From positions 986,501-1,050,500 of the forward strand of contig NZ_LT984798.1 in NCBI RefSeq assembly GCF_900243745.1: DNA of 64,000 nt, written 5' to 3'. This DNA comes from Desulfovibrio sp. G11 (GTDB taxonomy: Bacteria; Desulfobacterota; Desulfovibrionia; Desulfovibrionales; Desulfovibrionaceae). The notes beneath the pieces are model-generated. The model was not told the DNA's origin. It saw nothing but the letters and a program-made list of their open reading frames with translations, and ran no database searches. This document shows, piece after piece, positions 24,074 through 34,000 of the stretch. Each line of letters opens with the position of its first letter. The first letter of the stretch is position 1. The translations under genes were made by a program, and so were the position numbers.

Positions 24074-24110
24074 AAAGAACGCGCACCGGCAGTCCCGGTA
24101 CGCGTTCTTT
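24074..24110 (-). terminator. Terminator-like hairpin of the flagellar-type gene group
   Basis: AAAGAACGCG and CGCGTTCTTT arms with an inner ACCGG/CCGGT pair. On the minus strand the stem ends in TTCTTTCATT. It lies about 160 bp after the last gene of the group. Confidence 0.6.
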
Positions 24111-24268
24111 GAAAACATTGCAGCCTTGAGAACGGGCAGTTGCCCGTTGATTCCGGCTTTTTTACCACACAGAGCACAACGACGGCCAACCTTACGCCAA
24201 GCGTCCGCCCGCGCAGCCCCGGATTACCCTGCGCATGATGCGCAAGCATCCCTGACAGAAACAGGATA

Positions 24269-24592
24269 TTATTGCAGGGCCTGCCCTATGGACTGCTGGT
24301 AGCCGTTCATCCGCTGCCGCTCAAGACGGGAGCGCTGCAGATCCTGCCGCAGGGCATCCCGCGCTCTGGTGGCAAGCCCAGTCAGGTGTTCCTGCACACG
24401 GGCAAGCTCCACAAGGTGCCCGCGGTATTCTTCGGCGCGCCCGTCTTCAAGCATATACCAGGCCATGCTGGTGACCTCGTTGCGTTTTTCTGCAAGAATC
24501 ACCGCTTTGTCGTACGCCCCGTCTTCAAGGGCGTTCATTTCCTGCCGGGCGAGATCAAGGGCCTGATCCAGCAAGCTGAGTCCCTGGGCCAT
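24269..24592 (-). CDS. Small helical protein, possibly a flagellar chaperone (FlgN/FliT type)
   Basis: A 107-residue protein starting MAQGLSLLDQALDLARQEMN at 24592. It is all-helical, with DGAYDKAVILAEKRNEVTSM and a C-terminal coiled coil (QDLQRSRLERQRMNGYQQSI), the build of flagellar export chaperones. It is the last gene downstream of a sigma-54-type promoter. The chaperone role is an inference from size, helicity and context; there is no signature motif. Confidence 0.6.
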   Translation of the reverse strand: MAQGLSLLDQALDLARQEMNALEDGAYDKAVILAEKRNEVTSMAWYMLEDGRAEEYRGHLVELARVQEHLTGLATRARDALRQDLQRSRLERQRMNGYQQSIGQALQ

Positions 24593-24608
24593 AATAACTC
24601 CTTGCGCC

Positions 24609-25214
24609 CTACTGGGCGACACGCTGGATGATCTGCTGGCGCAGCTGTTCACTCACTTCACGCCATTCGGCGCAGATGGGCAAAAATTCGTATTCAAGCA
24701 GGTCGGAAAGCAGAATCCAGTCTTCGTTTTCCAGGCCATCGCTCATTTCTGAAATCAGGCTCGAAAGCTTTTCGGTCTTTTCAGCAAAAGCTTCGGAGTC
24801 GCCTTCGGCATAGCGTCCGCGCAGGTCGCCGAGCATATTCATGAAATCACGGGTAACGTCCAGCAGGTCCTGCAAAAGCTCAAGGGCGTCCGTATCCGAT
24901 GCTTCACGAAACAGACGGGCAACCTGGCGGGCGCCGTGCTCCATCATCAGGGTGACCTTGCCCATTTCTCCGGCTATATCCACGGCCAGTTCGCCGTTGG
25001 GTACAGAGCGCACCTCAAGGCGCGAAATGGAGTCGCACGCGATGTCTTCTGCCTGATGCGGATAAATTTCCGAAAAGGCTTCGTCATTTACCAGAACGTC
25101 GGTAATCACGCGTCCTTCCATTTCCTCGTCCCGCATGATGCTGGTCAGCGCCTGCTCAAGGTTTTCAAAGGCGGATATGCTTTTGACGCTTTCATTACCA
25201 TCAACGATTATCAT
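24609..25214 (-). CDS. Conserved-looking helical protein of unknown function
   Basis: A 201-residue acidic protein starting MIIVDGNESVKSISAFENLEQ behind AGGAGG. The N-terminal 80 residues look alpha/beta (VITDVLVNDEAFSEIYPHQ) and the rest is helical with regular acidic heptads (LLQDLLDVTRDFMNMLGDL). No family recognised. A sigma-54-type promoter lies 57-73 bp upstream, and it overlaps no gene, so it may be expressed separately from the glycosyltransferase. Confidence 0.65.
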   Translation of the reverse strand: MIIVDGNESVKSISAFENLEQALTSIMRDEEMEGRVITDVLVNDEAFSEIYPHQAEDIACDSISRLEVRSVPNGELAVDIAGEMGKVTLMMEHGARQVARLFREASDTDALELLQDLLDVTRDFMNMLGDLRGRYAEGDSEAFAEKTEKLSSLISEMSDGLENEDWILLSDLLEYEFLPICAEWREVSEQLRQQIIQRVAQ

Positions 25215-25270
25215 AGTGTTCCTCCTGTCCCCACGGGGAAGAATTTGCCGTCATAGGGCTGCACCAGTTA

Positions 25271-25287
25271 AAGCAAACTGTATGCCA
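25271..25287 (-). promoter_or_regulatory. Sigma-54-type (-24/-12) promoter before the 201-residue protein
   Basis: On the minus strand the sequence reads TGGCAT, five bases (ACAGT), TTGCTT. The invariant GG and GC are 10 bp apart, as RpoN requires. It lies just past the stop of the glycosyltransferase, leaving a leader of roughly 45 bases. Confidence 0.68.
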
Positions 25288-25293
25288 TTTTAT

Positions 25294-27018
25294 TTATATA
25301 CTGTTTTTCCATTCCATTAGGGCAGAGCGTAAACACTGTATCAGTTGGGTCAGGTCTGCCATATCGCCGCCCCTCTGCTGCCGCAGTTCGCGCCAGAATC
25401 CGCCCAGGGCGGTAAACGCCGGGCTGGCGTCCAGCAGATTTTGCAACCGCTCGCAATTACGCAAAAAAAGTTGCCCGGCCATGGTGCTTTTACCCACCAG
25501 GCCTGCCTGCTCTTCCAGCAAGGCCAGCAGTTGCAGCGCCTGGGACAGAACGTCCCCCACCGCTGCTGCAAATGACGGGCTGAGAGCTATTTTTGCAGGT
25601 ATGGCACGGCCCTGCCCGTCTGAAGGCACACGCTCGCCCAGTTTGTCAAACATCTGACGCCACAAAAAGCGCTGCGCATCAAGCCACTGGCTGCGGTCTT
25701 CACTGCCGTGCTTCGAAAGGCAACGCAAGGCGGCAAAGCCGTAACTGTCCGTTTCCGTCTGCCACACGCGGGCCTCACGGCCGATGCAGGACGCCCCTTT
25801 CTCAAGCGCCGCATTCCACCGCCCGGTTGCAAGCCAGCCGCAAACAAGATCGCCCACACCCTCGGGGCTGATACGCCCGAGGCAGGCATGCCCGTGCGGG
25901 CAGGCGCGCCCGTAGGGACAGGGGTGGCATGGCATGGCAGGTTCAAGGCAGCAGCAACCCGGCAAATACGGTCCGGTATCCCAGGGCTGGGCCGTGGCCA
26001 GAAATATGGCAAGACACGGCACCCCCAGGCCCGCGGCCAGATGCATTGTTCCGGTGTCGTTGGTGACAAGAAGACGGCAATGGGCGAGCAGGCCCGCCAG
26101 CTGTGCGATATCGGTGCGCCCCACGGCAGAGATGCAGGGACCGCGGGCTGCCTGCACATACTCTTCGGCAAGGGCTTGTTCCGCCCTGCTGCCAAGCAAG
26201 ACCGGACAAAGCCCTGCCTCGCGCCATAACCTGTCGCCCAGGGCGGCAAAGGAGGCTACGGGCCACTGCCTTTTTGCTTCGCTGGCCCCCAGCTGCAAGG
26301 CCACAAAGCCTTTGCAGGCCGATGTAATGCCTGCCGCCGGCGCGCCCTCTTCGAGCAGACCGCAGGCAAATGCCCGTTCCGCTTCGGGCGGCGGCTGCAA
26401 ACCTGGCCTGCTGCCGGGCATCGTACTATTTGCCGCAAGCCGCGCTTTTTCCGTACCTGTCATGGCGTTTGCCCCCACCATACGGAACGTGTCCACAAGG
26501 TTGAAGGGCGTGTTCAGGCGCCGCAGCACTGTTCCCGCAAGAAAGGAGGCCCATACGCCGCCGCTGAAGCCAAAACCTTCGGCATCCATGCCGAACCCGG
26601 TGATATCGCCGGGGTGCGAGGCCACAAGGCGGGCCAGCAGACGTGCGGGCAGCGTGGCAGTAAGATTGATCACCCGGGCATCGGGCATGCTTCTGCGGAT
26701 TTCGCGCACAAAAGACAGCAGCCGCAGAGCGGCCCGCCGCCAGTCGCCTTCCACATCCGCCATGATGCGCGCGCCGGGCAGAGGCCAGGTCACATCCACA
26801 TGTTGCAGCAACGGCAGGGCCGAAGCGAAGTTTTCCAGACAGACAAGCCCCACGCGCAACCCGGCATGGTGCAGGTCGTGTATGAGCGCCTGGCCTTGCA
26901 GCAGATCGCCAAAACGGGTCAGATTGATGATGACAACATCACGCCCGCCTGCCGGATGTTCGCCGGCCGCAAGAGCGTGTGGCTGCTGGATATGGGCGTG
27001 GAAGGGTTCTGTCTTCAT
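25294..27018 (-). CDS. Family 9 glycosyltransferase (heptosyltransferase-like)
   Basis: A 574-residue protein, longer than the usual 330-350. The GT9 core starts at VVIINLTRFGDLLQGQALIHDL (residue 28) and includes the LQLGASEAKRQWP segment, then LLVTNDTGTMHLAAGLGVP and a Cys-rich block near 356-379 (CHPCPYGRACPHGHACLGRI). About 190 residues follow with no clear domain, helical. GT9 enzymes add heptose or related sugars to lipopolysaccharide or to flagellins and autotransporters. It lies 14 bp after the lysozyme-like gene. Confidence 0.82.
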   Translation of the reverse strand: MKTEPFHAHIQQPHALAAGEHPAGGRDVVIINLTRFGDLLQGQALIHDLHHAGLRVGLVCLENFASALPLLQHVDVTWPLPGARIMADVEGDWRRAALRLLSFVREIRRSMPDARVINLTATLPARLLARLVASHPGDITGFGMDAEGFGFSGGVWASFLAGTVLRRLNTPFNLVDTFRMVGANAMTGTEKARLAANSTMPGSRPGLQPPPEAERAFACGLLEEGAPAAGITSACKGFVALQLGASEAKRQWPVASFAALGDRLWREAGLCPVLLGSRAEQALAEEYVQAARGPCISAVGRTDIAQLAGLLAHCRLLVTNDTGTMHLAAGLGVPCLAIFLATAQPWDTGPYLPGCCCLEPAMPCHPCPYGRACPHGHACLGRISPEGVGDLVCGWLATGRWNAALEKGASCIGREARVWQTETDSYGFAALRCLSKHGSEDRSQWLDAQRFLWRQMFDKLGERVPSDGQGRAIPAKIALSPSFAAAVGDVLSQALQLLALLEEQAGLVGKSTMAGQLFLRNCERLQNLLDASPAFTALGGFWRELRQQRGGDMADLTQLIQCLRSALMEWKNSI

Positions 27019-27032
27019 GAGCGCTCAGGCCG

Positions 27033-28208
27033 TCAGGCCAGATTGGCCTTGTGTCCGCCATCCAGAAGATTGAGGGCCAGGGTGCGTTCCTGACGGAAGC
27101 GGTTTTGCACAGCGGCCTGCACCTCGCTGGTGGACGAGCCGAACTGGCCGGACCGCACCTTGTATACATTGGTGATAAGCCTGCGCTCATAGGCCGGGTC
27201 GCCGGGGTCACCGCTCATGGCTTCTGCGCGGGCAAAAATGCGCGTGGCTCCTGTGGGGCCATGCTGCACGGATGTGCTCCAGATGACCTCACGCATGGCA
27301 GGCGACAGGCTGTCTGCCTCCAGAGAGGTCCGCTGGCTTATGCCCTCCACAGCAGGCTTGTAATGGCTTTCGCGCACATAGGCTTCCTGCAGCGCTTCAA
27401 AGCGTTCCGGCTGCTCATCGGCAATGGCGCGCCACATGTCGGGCATCGCTCCCTTGCGGCTGCCGGTATTGCCCGGCCCTGCCGAACGCAGCCTCTTGGA
27501 GATATCCGGCGCTTCTCCATCCAGAAATGCAAGAAAATCATTAAGGCTGCCCGCGCGTGACGATACCTGATACTTGCCGTATGAGGTTCCGCCGTTACGG
27601 TCATAGCCTATGGCCGCTATGCCATCGCGGCCGGATTCAAACTGGGCGGAAAGCTTGCCCAGCTCCATCTCGGCTGCATCCGGCTGCTGCCGTTTTTGCC
27701 GGGCCTTGCCCTGCCCCGGGGCTGCAGGACGGCTATGAATGAAGTCTCCGCCGTTCAGACCGCCAAGCCGTTCCCCCACAGTGCTGGTGAGCGAGTGCAA
27801 CTGACGCGCCGCCCCCATGCTGCGGGCCAGATCAAGGGTCGAGCCGTTGCCGGAAACACTTTGCATAAGCCCTTCAATGGCCTGCGTCTGGCGCAGATCA
27901 GCCTGAGCCTTGCCAAAGACCTGGGCTCGCATGAGGTCGCTGGGGCTGCGCCCCGCAAGCACGAGATTACGCGCGGGAGCCTGCATGCCCGCAAGTTCCG
28001 CAGGTCGCACCTGTGCCGGGGATTCCTGGCCGCTCATGGCCTGTACGGCTTGCGGAAGCGGGGCTGTCCCTTCAGCCTGACGCGCCTGCCCCTGCATGAC
28101 TGCGGCAAAACTGGCTCCGCCCGCGACCGGCGCGGCGCGGCGCTGGCCGGCGGCCTGCCCCTGCTGGGCCTCGCTGGGGGGGCGTATGAGAAAATTGGAA
28201 AGCGCCAT
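27033..28208 (-). CDS. Lysozyme-like protein, probable peptidoglycan hydrolase
   Basis: A 391-residue protein starting MALSNFLIRPPSEAQQGQAA after a strong GGAGG. The first 170 residues are Gln/Ala/Pro-rich and probably unstructured. From about 180 there is a lysozyme/chitosanase-like domain: FESGRDGIAAIGYDRNGG with candidate catalytic Glu191, then TSYGKYQVSS. No signal peptide is seen, so export would be through another route, possibly the flagellar apparatus. The promoter is sigma-54-like. Confidence 0.65.
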   Translation of the reverse strand: MALSNFLIRPPSEAQQGQAAGQRRAAPVAGGASFAAVMQGQARQAEGTAPLPQAVQAMSGQESPAQVRPAELAGMQAPARNLVLAGRSPSDLMRAQVFGKAQADLRQTQAIEGLMQSVSGNGSTLDLARSMGAARQLHSLTSTVGERLGGLNGGDFIHSRPAAPGQGKARQKRQQPDAAEMELGKLSAQFESGRDGIAAIGYDRNGGTSYGKYQVSSRAGSLNDFLAFLDGEAPDISKRLRSAGPGNTGSRKGAMPDMWRAIADEQPERFEALQEAYVRESHYKPAVEGISQRTSLEADSLSPAMREVIWSTSVQHGPTGATRIFARAEAMSGDPGDPAYERRLITNVYKVRSGQFGSSTSEVQAAVQNRFRQERTLALNLLDGGHKANLA

Positions 28209-28251
28209 GTGTTCCTCCTGAGCGGCTGATCTGATACCACACAGAAGGGAC

Positions 28252-28268
28252 AGCAAGTACAGTGCCAA
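28252..28268 (-). promoter_or_regulatory. Sigma-54-type (-24/-12) promoter before the lysozyme-like gene
   Basis: On the minus strand the sequence reads TTGGCAC, four bases, TTGCT: an essentially perfect RpoN promoter with GG and GC 10 bp apart. The predicted transcript start is about 30-35 bp before the ATG at 28208. An upstream enhancer-binding protein would be needed; its sites were not identified. Confidence 0.75.
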
Positions 28269-28335
28269 GACGCCAAAGCCAAGGCATTGCAGCGAGTTGA
28301 ATCCGCAGTAAGGCAGCCGGCCCGCGGCGCAGCCG

Positions 28336-28367
28336 AAAAAACGGCGCAATTCGGCAGGCATTGCGCC
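28336..28367 (-). terminator. Intrinsic terminator of the 215-residue exported protein gene
   Basis: GGCGCAAT and ATTGCGCC arms (28343-28350, 28360-28367), 9-base loop, then G and six T on the minus strand. Confidence 0.72.
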
Positions 28368-28554
28368 AGAATGCCGACACGCGCGGTTCAGAAAAGCCGG
28401 TTTCACGTGCGGGCAGCCCGACGGGATACATGAAGACAATGAGAGAGAAGGCAAGCCTTGCATGCCCCGGAAACGCAGGCAAAACCTCGGCACGCGTTGC
28501 GTACACGGCAAAAGGCCTACCTCGGAGAACGGTACGGGAAAGAAAGAGAAAAAA

Positions 28555-29202
28555 CTAGAAATCGAGCTTGAACTGCATGCCCAAGCCCAGGGCGGAGTCC
28601 GGCTGCTTGTTGCTGGATGGCCGTTCGCGCTGCTCGTTTCTAAGGATAAGCTCCGGCCCCAGACCGATGCTCAGGTCATCCCCAACGGTGGTATCGGCGT
28701 AGGCCCGCACCACATGCCTGCTTTCCATGCTCAGGTTTTCGTCAGGGGTAATGCAGCCCGGTCCCGGCTCACGCCAGGATGAACTTTCGTCTTCCACGCT
28801 CAGTGCCAGGGCGGATTTATTTTTGTGTGCTCCGGAAGCCGCATTCAGGGCGCTGTCAATCCCCTTGGCCGTGTCTACGGCCTTTCCCCCGGCAGGGGCA
28901 ACCGCGCGGCTGTGCAGATTGTCTGCGGGCGTGCCCTGGGCCTGCCAGGCATCAAGACTGCTGCCCTCGCGAAAAGTCCAGGCTCTGGCGTGGACGGCAT
29001 CCTTTCTTTTTTTCACGGTAACGGTGCGGTTCTGGTCTGCACGCGCCTTTGACCTGTCCACACAGGGAACCCCCTGTTTTGCCTTGTCGGCCACCTGGGA
29101 TTTTGCCCCCTGATTGGAAGCGGCAGCAGTGCGAGAGGCCATCAAAGGGGCGGCCAACAAGACACAGCACAAAAAAATGATGGTGATTACCGGCTTGACC
29201 AT
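28555..29202 (-). CDS. Exported protein of unknown function
   Basis: A 215-residue protein starting MVKPVITIIFLCCVLLAAPL, a typical signal peptide with cleavage near LMASRTAA. The mature part is polar and low in aromatic residues (many Ala, Lys, Ser, Asp). It ends GLGMQFKLDF, a beta strand with a terminal Phe as in small outer-membrane proteins. DDLSIGLGPELILRNEQ just before would be another strand, so only the tail may be membrane-inserted. Monocistronic. Confidence 0.65.
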   Translation of the reverse strand: MVKPVITIIFLCCVLLAAPLMASRTAAASNQGAKSQVADKAKQGVPCVDRSKARADQNRTVTVKKRKDAVHARAWTFREGSSLDAWQAQGTPADNLHSRAVAPAGGKAVDTAKGIDSALNAASGAHKNKSALALSVEDESSSWREPGPGCITPDENLSMESRHVVRAYADTTVGDDLSIGLGPELILRNEQRERPSSNKQPDSALGLGMQFKLDF

Positions 29203-29414
29203 ATCTGCTCTTACGATAGTCCCCCAGGCTTGTAAAGCTGACCGTAAAACTGTGGAAATATTTTTACCCAAAAGTACAAACCAGAATGCGGGGTACATTT
29301 TTTTATAAAAAATGGCCGAAACGGCACAGGTCGAAGCAGCCCACCGGGCTGTCGGCCTTGCAGAAAATATGGCGGCCCGCCGAACAGCCCGGTTCAAAAC
29401 AAAAAGTGAATACG

Positions 29415-29451
29415 CAAAAAACGAAGCCCCCCGGCCTTTTGGCCGGGGGGC
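29415..29451 (-). terminator. Intrinsic terminator of the RND efflux operon
   Basis: A near-perfect GC stem with arms GCCCCCCGGCC and GGCCGGGGGGC and a TTTT/AAAA loop lies 33 bp after the outer-membrane channel gene. On the minus strand it is followed by TTCGTTTTTTG. Confidence 0.88.
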
Positions 29452-29483
29452 ATTACATTCATAGCGCAGTCTGCCGGGCAGCC

Positions 29484-31079
29484 CTACAGGCTCACGCCAC
29501 CCTGTGGTCTGGCCTCAGGCGCGGCAGGCGCGGATTCGGCCGCGGCCTTGCCCGAAGACTTGCCGGATGCCCCGGCGCTTGTTTCCTGATTCAGCAGTTT
29601 TTCGGTATTGACCACGGGAAAGCTCGGGCTGGCGCCGGGGTCGTTCCAGCCGCCGCCAAGGGCCATGCAAACGCTCACGACGTTGTCCAGGCGGTCACGC
29701 AGGGCCGATGCCAGTTGCAGTTCGGCAGCAAAAAGCTGGCGTTCCGCATCCAGAACGGTCAGGTAGTCCGTATAGCCGTTGTCGTACTGCAGACGGGCAA
29801 TGGTAGTGGCACGGCGCAGGCTTTCCACCTGGATCTGCATGCTGCGCACGATGGCGTCGGCCTCGCGCTGGGCGGTCAGCGATGTGCGCATGTCTTCAAA
29901 CGCCGTCTGCACGGTTTTGCGGTATACGGCCACAGAAGCCTTTTTACGTGCTTCGGCATCCTTGACGTTGTACCAGGTGCGGCCGAAATCCAGCAGGGGC
30001 ATGGAACCGGTGACGCCGTAGCTCCAGGCTCCGGCAGGGCCGGTAAACAGGCTGCCCACGGCCGCACTGACCGTACCCAGCATACCCGTAAGGGACACCG
30101 AGGGGAAGAACTGGGCACGGGCCACGCCGATATTTGCGTTATTGGCCATGAGCATGAATTCGGCGGCACGCACGTCCGGCCTGCGCTGCAGCAGGTCGGA
30201 AGGCAGACCTTCAGGCAGCACGGGGGGCGACGGCAGCATGCCGATGGCCTGCCCGCGCGGCATGCCGCGTTCCATAATATCACGGGGCGAACGCCCGAGC
30301 AGCACGGCCAGTCCGGCTTCGGCCCTGTCCACGGCCACGGTGCTGGTGTGCACCTGGGCACGGGCGATTTCAACCTCTGCACGGGCGCGCTGCCAGTCAA
30401 GCTCGGTAATGTCACCCTGCTTGTAACGGCTGCTGTAGATGCTGAAGGCATCTTCGCGGGTTTTAAGCGTACGGCGGGCCGTATCCAGCTGCATGTCCAG
30501 GGCCAGCAGGGCAAAGTAGCTCTGGGCCGTCTGCCCTGCCACCGAAAGACGCAGGGCCTCATGCCCGATGACCGTGCTCATGAGCACATCGCTGAGCATG
30601 GTGTAGTTATTGCGGTTCTTGCCCCAGAGGTCCAACTCCCACGAGGCGCTGAGCGCGGCCTGATTGGTGGCCGTGGTGCGGGAAAGACCGCTCTTGTCAA
30701 AGGGCATGGTGTTGGGCGTTTTTTCCGAAGCCCCCTGAGCCATGGACGAAGCCGAGCCGCTGACCGAGGGCAGCAGATCCGCAGTGGCTATACCCACCTG
30801 CGAGGCCGCTGAATCGATCTTGGCAAGGGATTCGGCAATATCCTGGTTGTTCTTCAGCGCCTCGTCCACCAGGGCGGTAAGCACCGGATCATTGAAGCGG
30901 TTCCACCAGTCAGTGTTCAGCGGGGCGGCGCCCATATCCACCGTGCGCCACTGGGCGGGCATATCCATTTCAGGCCGTTCGTAGCGCGGCGCAAGGGAGC
31001 AGGCCGAAAGCATGAATACCGACAGGACAAACACTGCCCCCGTCAGACGCATGCGACCGGCATTACTGATGGAACTCAT
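29484..31079 (-). CDS. RND efflux outer-membrane lipoprotein, OprM/NodT family
   Basis: A 531-residue TolC-like channel. The signal peptide ends at a lipobox (SACSLAPRYERP, Cys about 27). Two OEP repeats follow, with PDVRAAEFMLMANNANIGVARAQFFPSVSLTG as the usual second-repeat block and QYDNGYTDYLTVLDAERQLF near residue 430. It forms the outer-membrane exit of the pump encoded just upstream. Its start overlaps the pump's stop as ATGA, indicating coupling. The C-terminal 60 residues are Ala/Ser/Gly-rich. Confidence 0.93.
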   Translation of the reverse strand: MSSISNAGRMRLTGAVFVLSVFMLSACSLAPRYERPEMDMPAQWRTVDMGAAPLNTDWWNRFNDPVLTALVDEALKNNQDIAESLAKIDSAASQVGIATADLLPSVSGSASSMAQGASEKTPNTMPFDKSGLSRTTATNQAALSASWELDLWGKNRNNYTMLSDVLMSTVIGHEALRLSVAGQTAQSYFALLALDMQLDTARRTLKTREDAFSIYSSRYKQGDITELDWQRARAEVEIARAQVHTSTVAVDRAEAGLAVLLGRSPRDIMERGMPRGQAIGMLPSPPVLPEGLPSDLLQRRPDVRAAEFMLMANNANIGVARAQFFPSVSLTGMLGTVSAAVGSLFTGPAGAWSYGVTGSMPLLDFGRTWYNVKDAEARKKASVAVYRKTVQTAFEDMRTSLTAQREADAIVRSMQIQVESLRRATTIARLQYDNGYTDYLTVLDAERQLFAAELQLASALRDRLDNVVSVCMALGGGWNDPGASPSFPVVNTEKLLNQETSAGASGKSSGKAAAESAPAAPEARPQGGVSL

Positions 31080-34000
31080 AGATCCTCCTGTCCATCCCCG
31101 GTAAAGTCCTTACCGGCGTTGGGATCTGTCTTGCCCTGTATTTTCAGTGATATCTGCATGATTATCTTAAAGAAATACGGCACAAAAAGCGTGGCTATGC
31201 ACGTGGCCGCCAGCATACCGCCAATGACCGCCGTACCCAGGGCGTGGCGGCTGTTGGCGCCCGCGCCTGTGCTGATTGCCAAAGGCACGCAGCCAAGAAT
31301 AAAAGCCAGAGAGGTCATGACAATGGGCCTGAAGCGCAGCCGCGAGGCAAAGCTCGCCGCCGCGTCAAGGCTACGGCCGCCGCGCCACGCCTCTACCGCG
31401 AATTCCACGATAAGGATGGCATTTTTGGCTGCCAGACCCACCAGTGTGACCAGAGCCACCTGAAAGTACACGTCATTGGAAAGGCCGCGCGCCCAGGTTG
31501 CCAGCAAAGCGCCGAACACGCCGAAGGGCACGGCCGTGAGCACCGAAAGCGGCAGGGACCACGACTCGTACTGCGCCGCCAGAATCAGGAAGACCATGAC
31601 CAGAGCCAGAACAAAGATCACCGTGGTGTCCGTACTGGCGAGCTTTTCCTGAAGGGCTGAACCAACCCAGCCCAGACTGTAGTCTGTGGGCAGAATGGCC
31701 TTGGCTGCGGCTTCCATCTGGTCCAGAGCCTGCCCCGATGAAAAGCCCGGGGCGGGAGCACCCATAACGTGGGCCGCAGGAAAGACGTTGTAGCGTTCCA
31801 CCACCTGGGGGGCGGTGCGACGTTCAAGGGTCATGACGGCGGTCAGCGGGATCATCTCGCCCTTGTTGTTGGGCACGTACACGTTGCCCAGGTCTTCGGG
31901 CAGAACCCTGTACTGGGCCTCGGACTGCAGACGAACCTGGAAGGTACGGCCCATATAGTTGAAGTCGTTCACGTACGCGCCGCCAAAGGTGCCGCCCATA
32001 GCCGTGAACACGTCGCTGATCTGAACACCCATATCCTTGCAGCGATCACGGTCGAGGTTGGCGTACAACTGGGGAGAACCGGTGGAAAACAGGTTACGCA
32101 GCATGCCGATGGCCGGATATTTGCGTTTGCCGTCGGCATCCACAGCCATAACTTCCTGTACAAGACGGTTGGTCTCATTTTCCAGGTCCTGAAGGCTGCC
32201 GGTGCCGCGCATCTGAATGTAACCTTCAAAGCCGCCCGTGGTGCTCATGCCGCTGATGGGCGGCGGTGCAAAGCCCATAACCACCGCTTCGGGCTGCATG
32301 AGCGTAACCGCGCCCACAGTCTGCAACACGGCGTCTGACGACATTTCGGGTTTTTTACGTTCACCCCAGGGCTTGAGCAGGGCAAAGAAGGTGCCGTAGT
32401 TGCTCTTGACCGAAATGGACGTGATGTCCAGACCGGACAGGGTACCCATACTCTGCACAGCGGGGTTGCTGAGCAGAAAGTCGTTGAGAACCTTGTTGAC
32501 GGCCGTTGTGCGGTGCTGCGAGGCACCGTCGTCCAGAATGGCCATACCCAGGATATACCCCTGGTCTTCATTGGGCACGAGGCCGCCGGGGACGACCCTG
32601 AACAGCCACACGCAAATGAGGATCATGACGGCAAACAGCGACAAGGCCCGCAGGCTGGAAGCCTTGAGGTAGTTAACGATGTTCACATAGTTTGTAGTTA
32701 CGCTGTCAAAGAACCTGTTGAACCACACAAAGGGTTTGGGCGGTTTGTAGCTGTGGTCGTGGGGCTTGAGCAGCAGGGCGCAGAGGGCGGGGGTGAGCGT
32801 CAGCGCCACCACGCCCGACAGAACCACCGACACCGAAATGGTGATGGCGAACTGCTTGTACATCTGCCCTGCCAGGCCGCCCATAAAGGATACGGGAATA
32901 AACACGGCGCACAGCACGAGCACAATGGCCACAATGGGGGCCGTGACCTCGTTCATGGCCTTGGCCGTGGCCTCCTTGGGCGGCAGGTGCTCCGTGGTCA
33001 TGATGCGCTCCACGTTTTCCAGCACCACGATGGCGTCGTCCACCACGATGCCGATGGAAAGCACCATGGCAAAAAGCGTAAGAGTATTGATGGTATAGCC
33101 AAAGGCGTACAGCCCGGCGAACGTACCGATAATGGAGACCGGCACAGCCACGCAGGGAATGATGGTGGCGCGCCAGCTTTGCAGAAACACATACACAACG
33201 ATGAACACCAGTATCATGGCTTCCACCAGGGTGGAGACCACTTCGCGGATGGATTCAAGCACGAAGTCGTTGGTGTTCACAAGAATGGTGTAATCAAGCC
33301 CGTCAGGCATGGTCAGGCCGATTTCGGCCAGCTTGTCCAGCACACGGTCGCCGGTGGCGATGGCGTTGGCCCCGGGCAGCAGATAGACGGCGCCCATACG
33401 CGCCACCATGCCGTTATAGCGCGAGGTGACGCTGTAGTCCTTGCCGCCCAGCTCCACACGGGCCACATCCTTGAGGCGCAGCATGGCGCTGTCAGGCCCG
33501 CTGCGCACGATGATCTCGCCGAATTCTTCCGGCGTGACCAGACGGCCCTGGGTGTCGATCTGCCAGGTAAGCTGTGTGGAATCTGGTGAGGGCATTTCGC
33601 CCAGGCGTCCGGGAGCGTACTGCGAGTTCTGCTCCTGAATGGCGGCGGCAACTTCATTGACGGACACGCCATACTTCGCCAGCTTGTCGGGCTGCAACCA
33701 GATGCGCATGGCGTAGTCCATGCTGCCGAATATGGTTACGTCACCCACGCCTTCCACGCGCTTGAGCGCGTCCACCACGTTAATCTGCGCCCAGTTGTTG
33801 ATGAACACCTGGTCGTAGCGGCCATCAGGCGAAAAATACGAAAACACCAGCAGCATGGCCGGCGAACGCTTGAGCACGCTTACGCCCTGGCGGCGCACCG
33901 CTTCGGGCAGCACCGTCTGGGCCAGGTTGACCTTGTTGTTGACGTTGACAAGGGCCATATCCGGGTCTGTACCCAACGAAAAGTAGACGTTGATGCTGCC

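Larger units (their letters stand above)
23651..24268. other. Non-coding region rich in inverted repeats
   Basis: A 618-bp stretch between purC and the next minus-strand gene; the open frames in it look like chance. It holds a perfect 12-bp stem with a 4-base loop at 23953-23980 (TGGGGCATTTCA and its complement), a dispersed repeat at 24009-24070, and a terminator hairpin at 24074-24110. Confidence 0.6.
28209..28554. other. Intergenic region with terminator and sigma-54-type promoter
   Basis: A 346-bp stretch holding the terminator of the upstream gene (28336-28367) and the -24/-12 promoter of the lysozyme-like gene (28252-28268). The longer reading of the lysozyme-like frame through this region has no supporting start and would cross both signals. 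Confidence 0.6.

Noticed and set aside
32513-33589. 358-codon plus-strand open frame opposite the RND pump
   Set aside because: His/Gly/Gln-rich shadow of the permease gene with no start signal.
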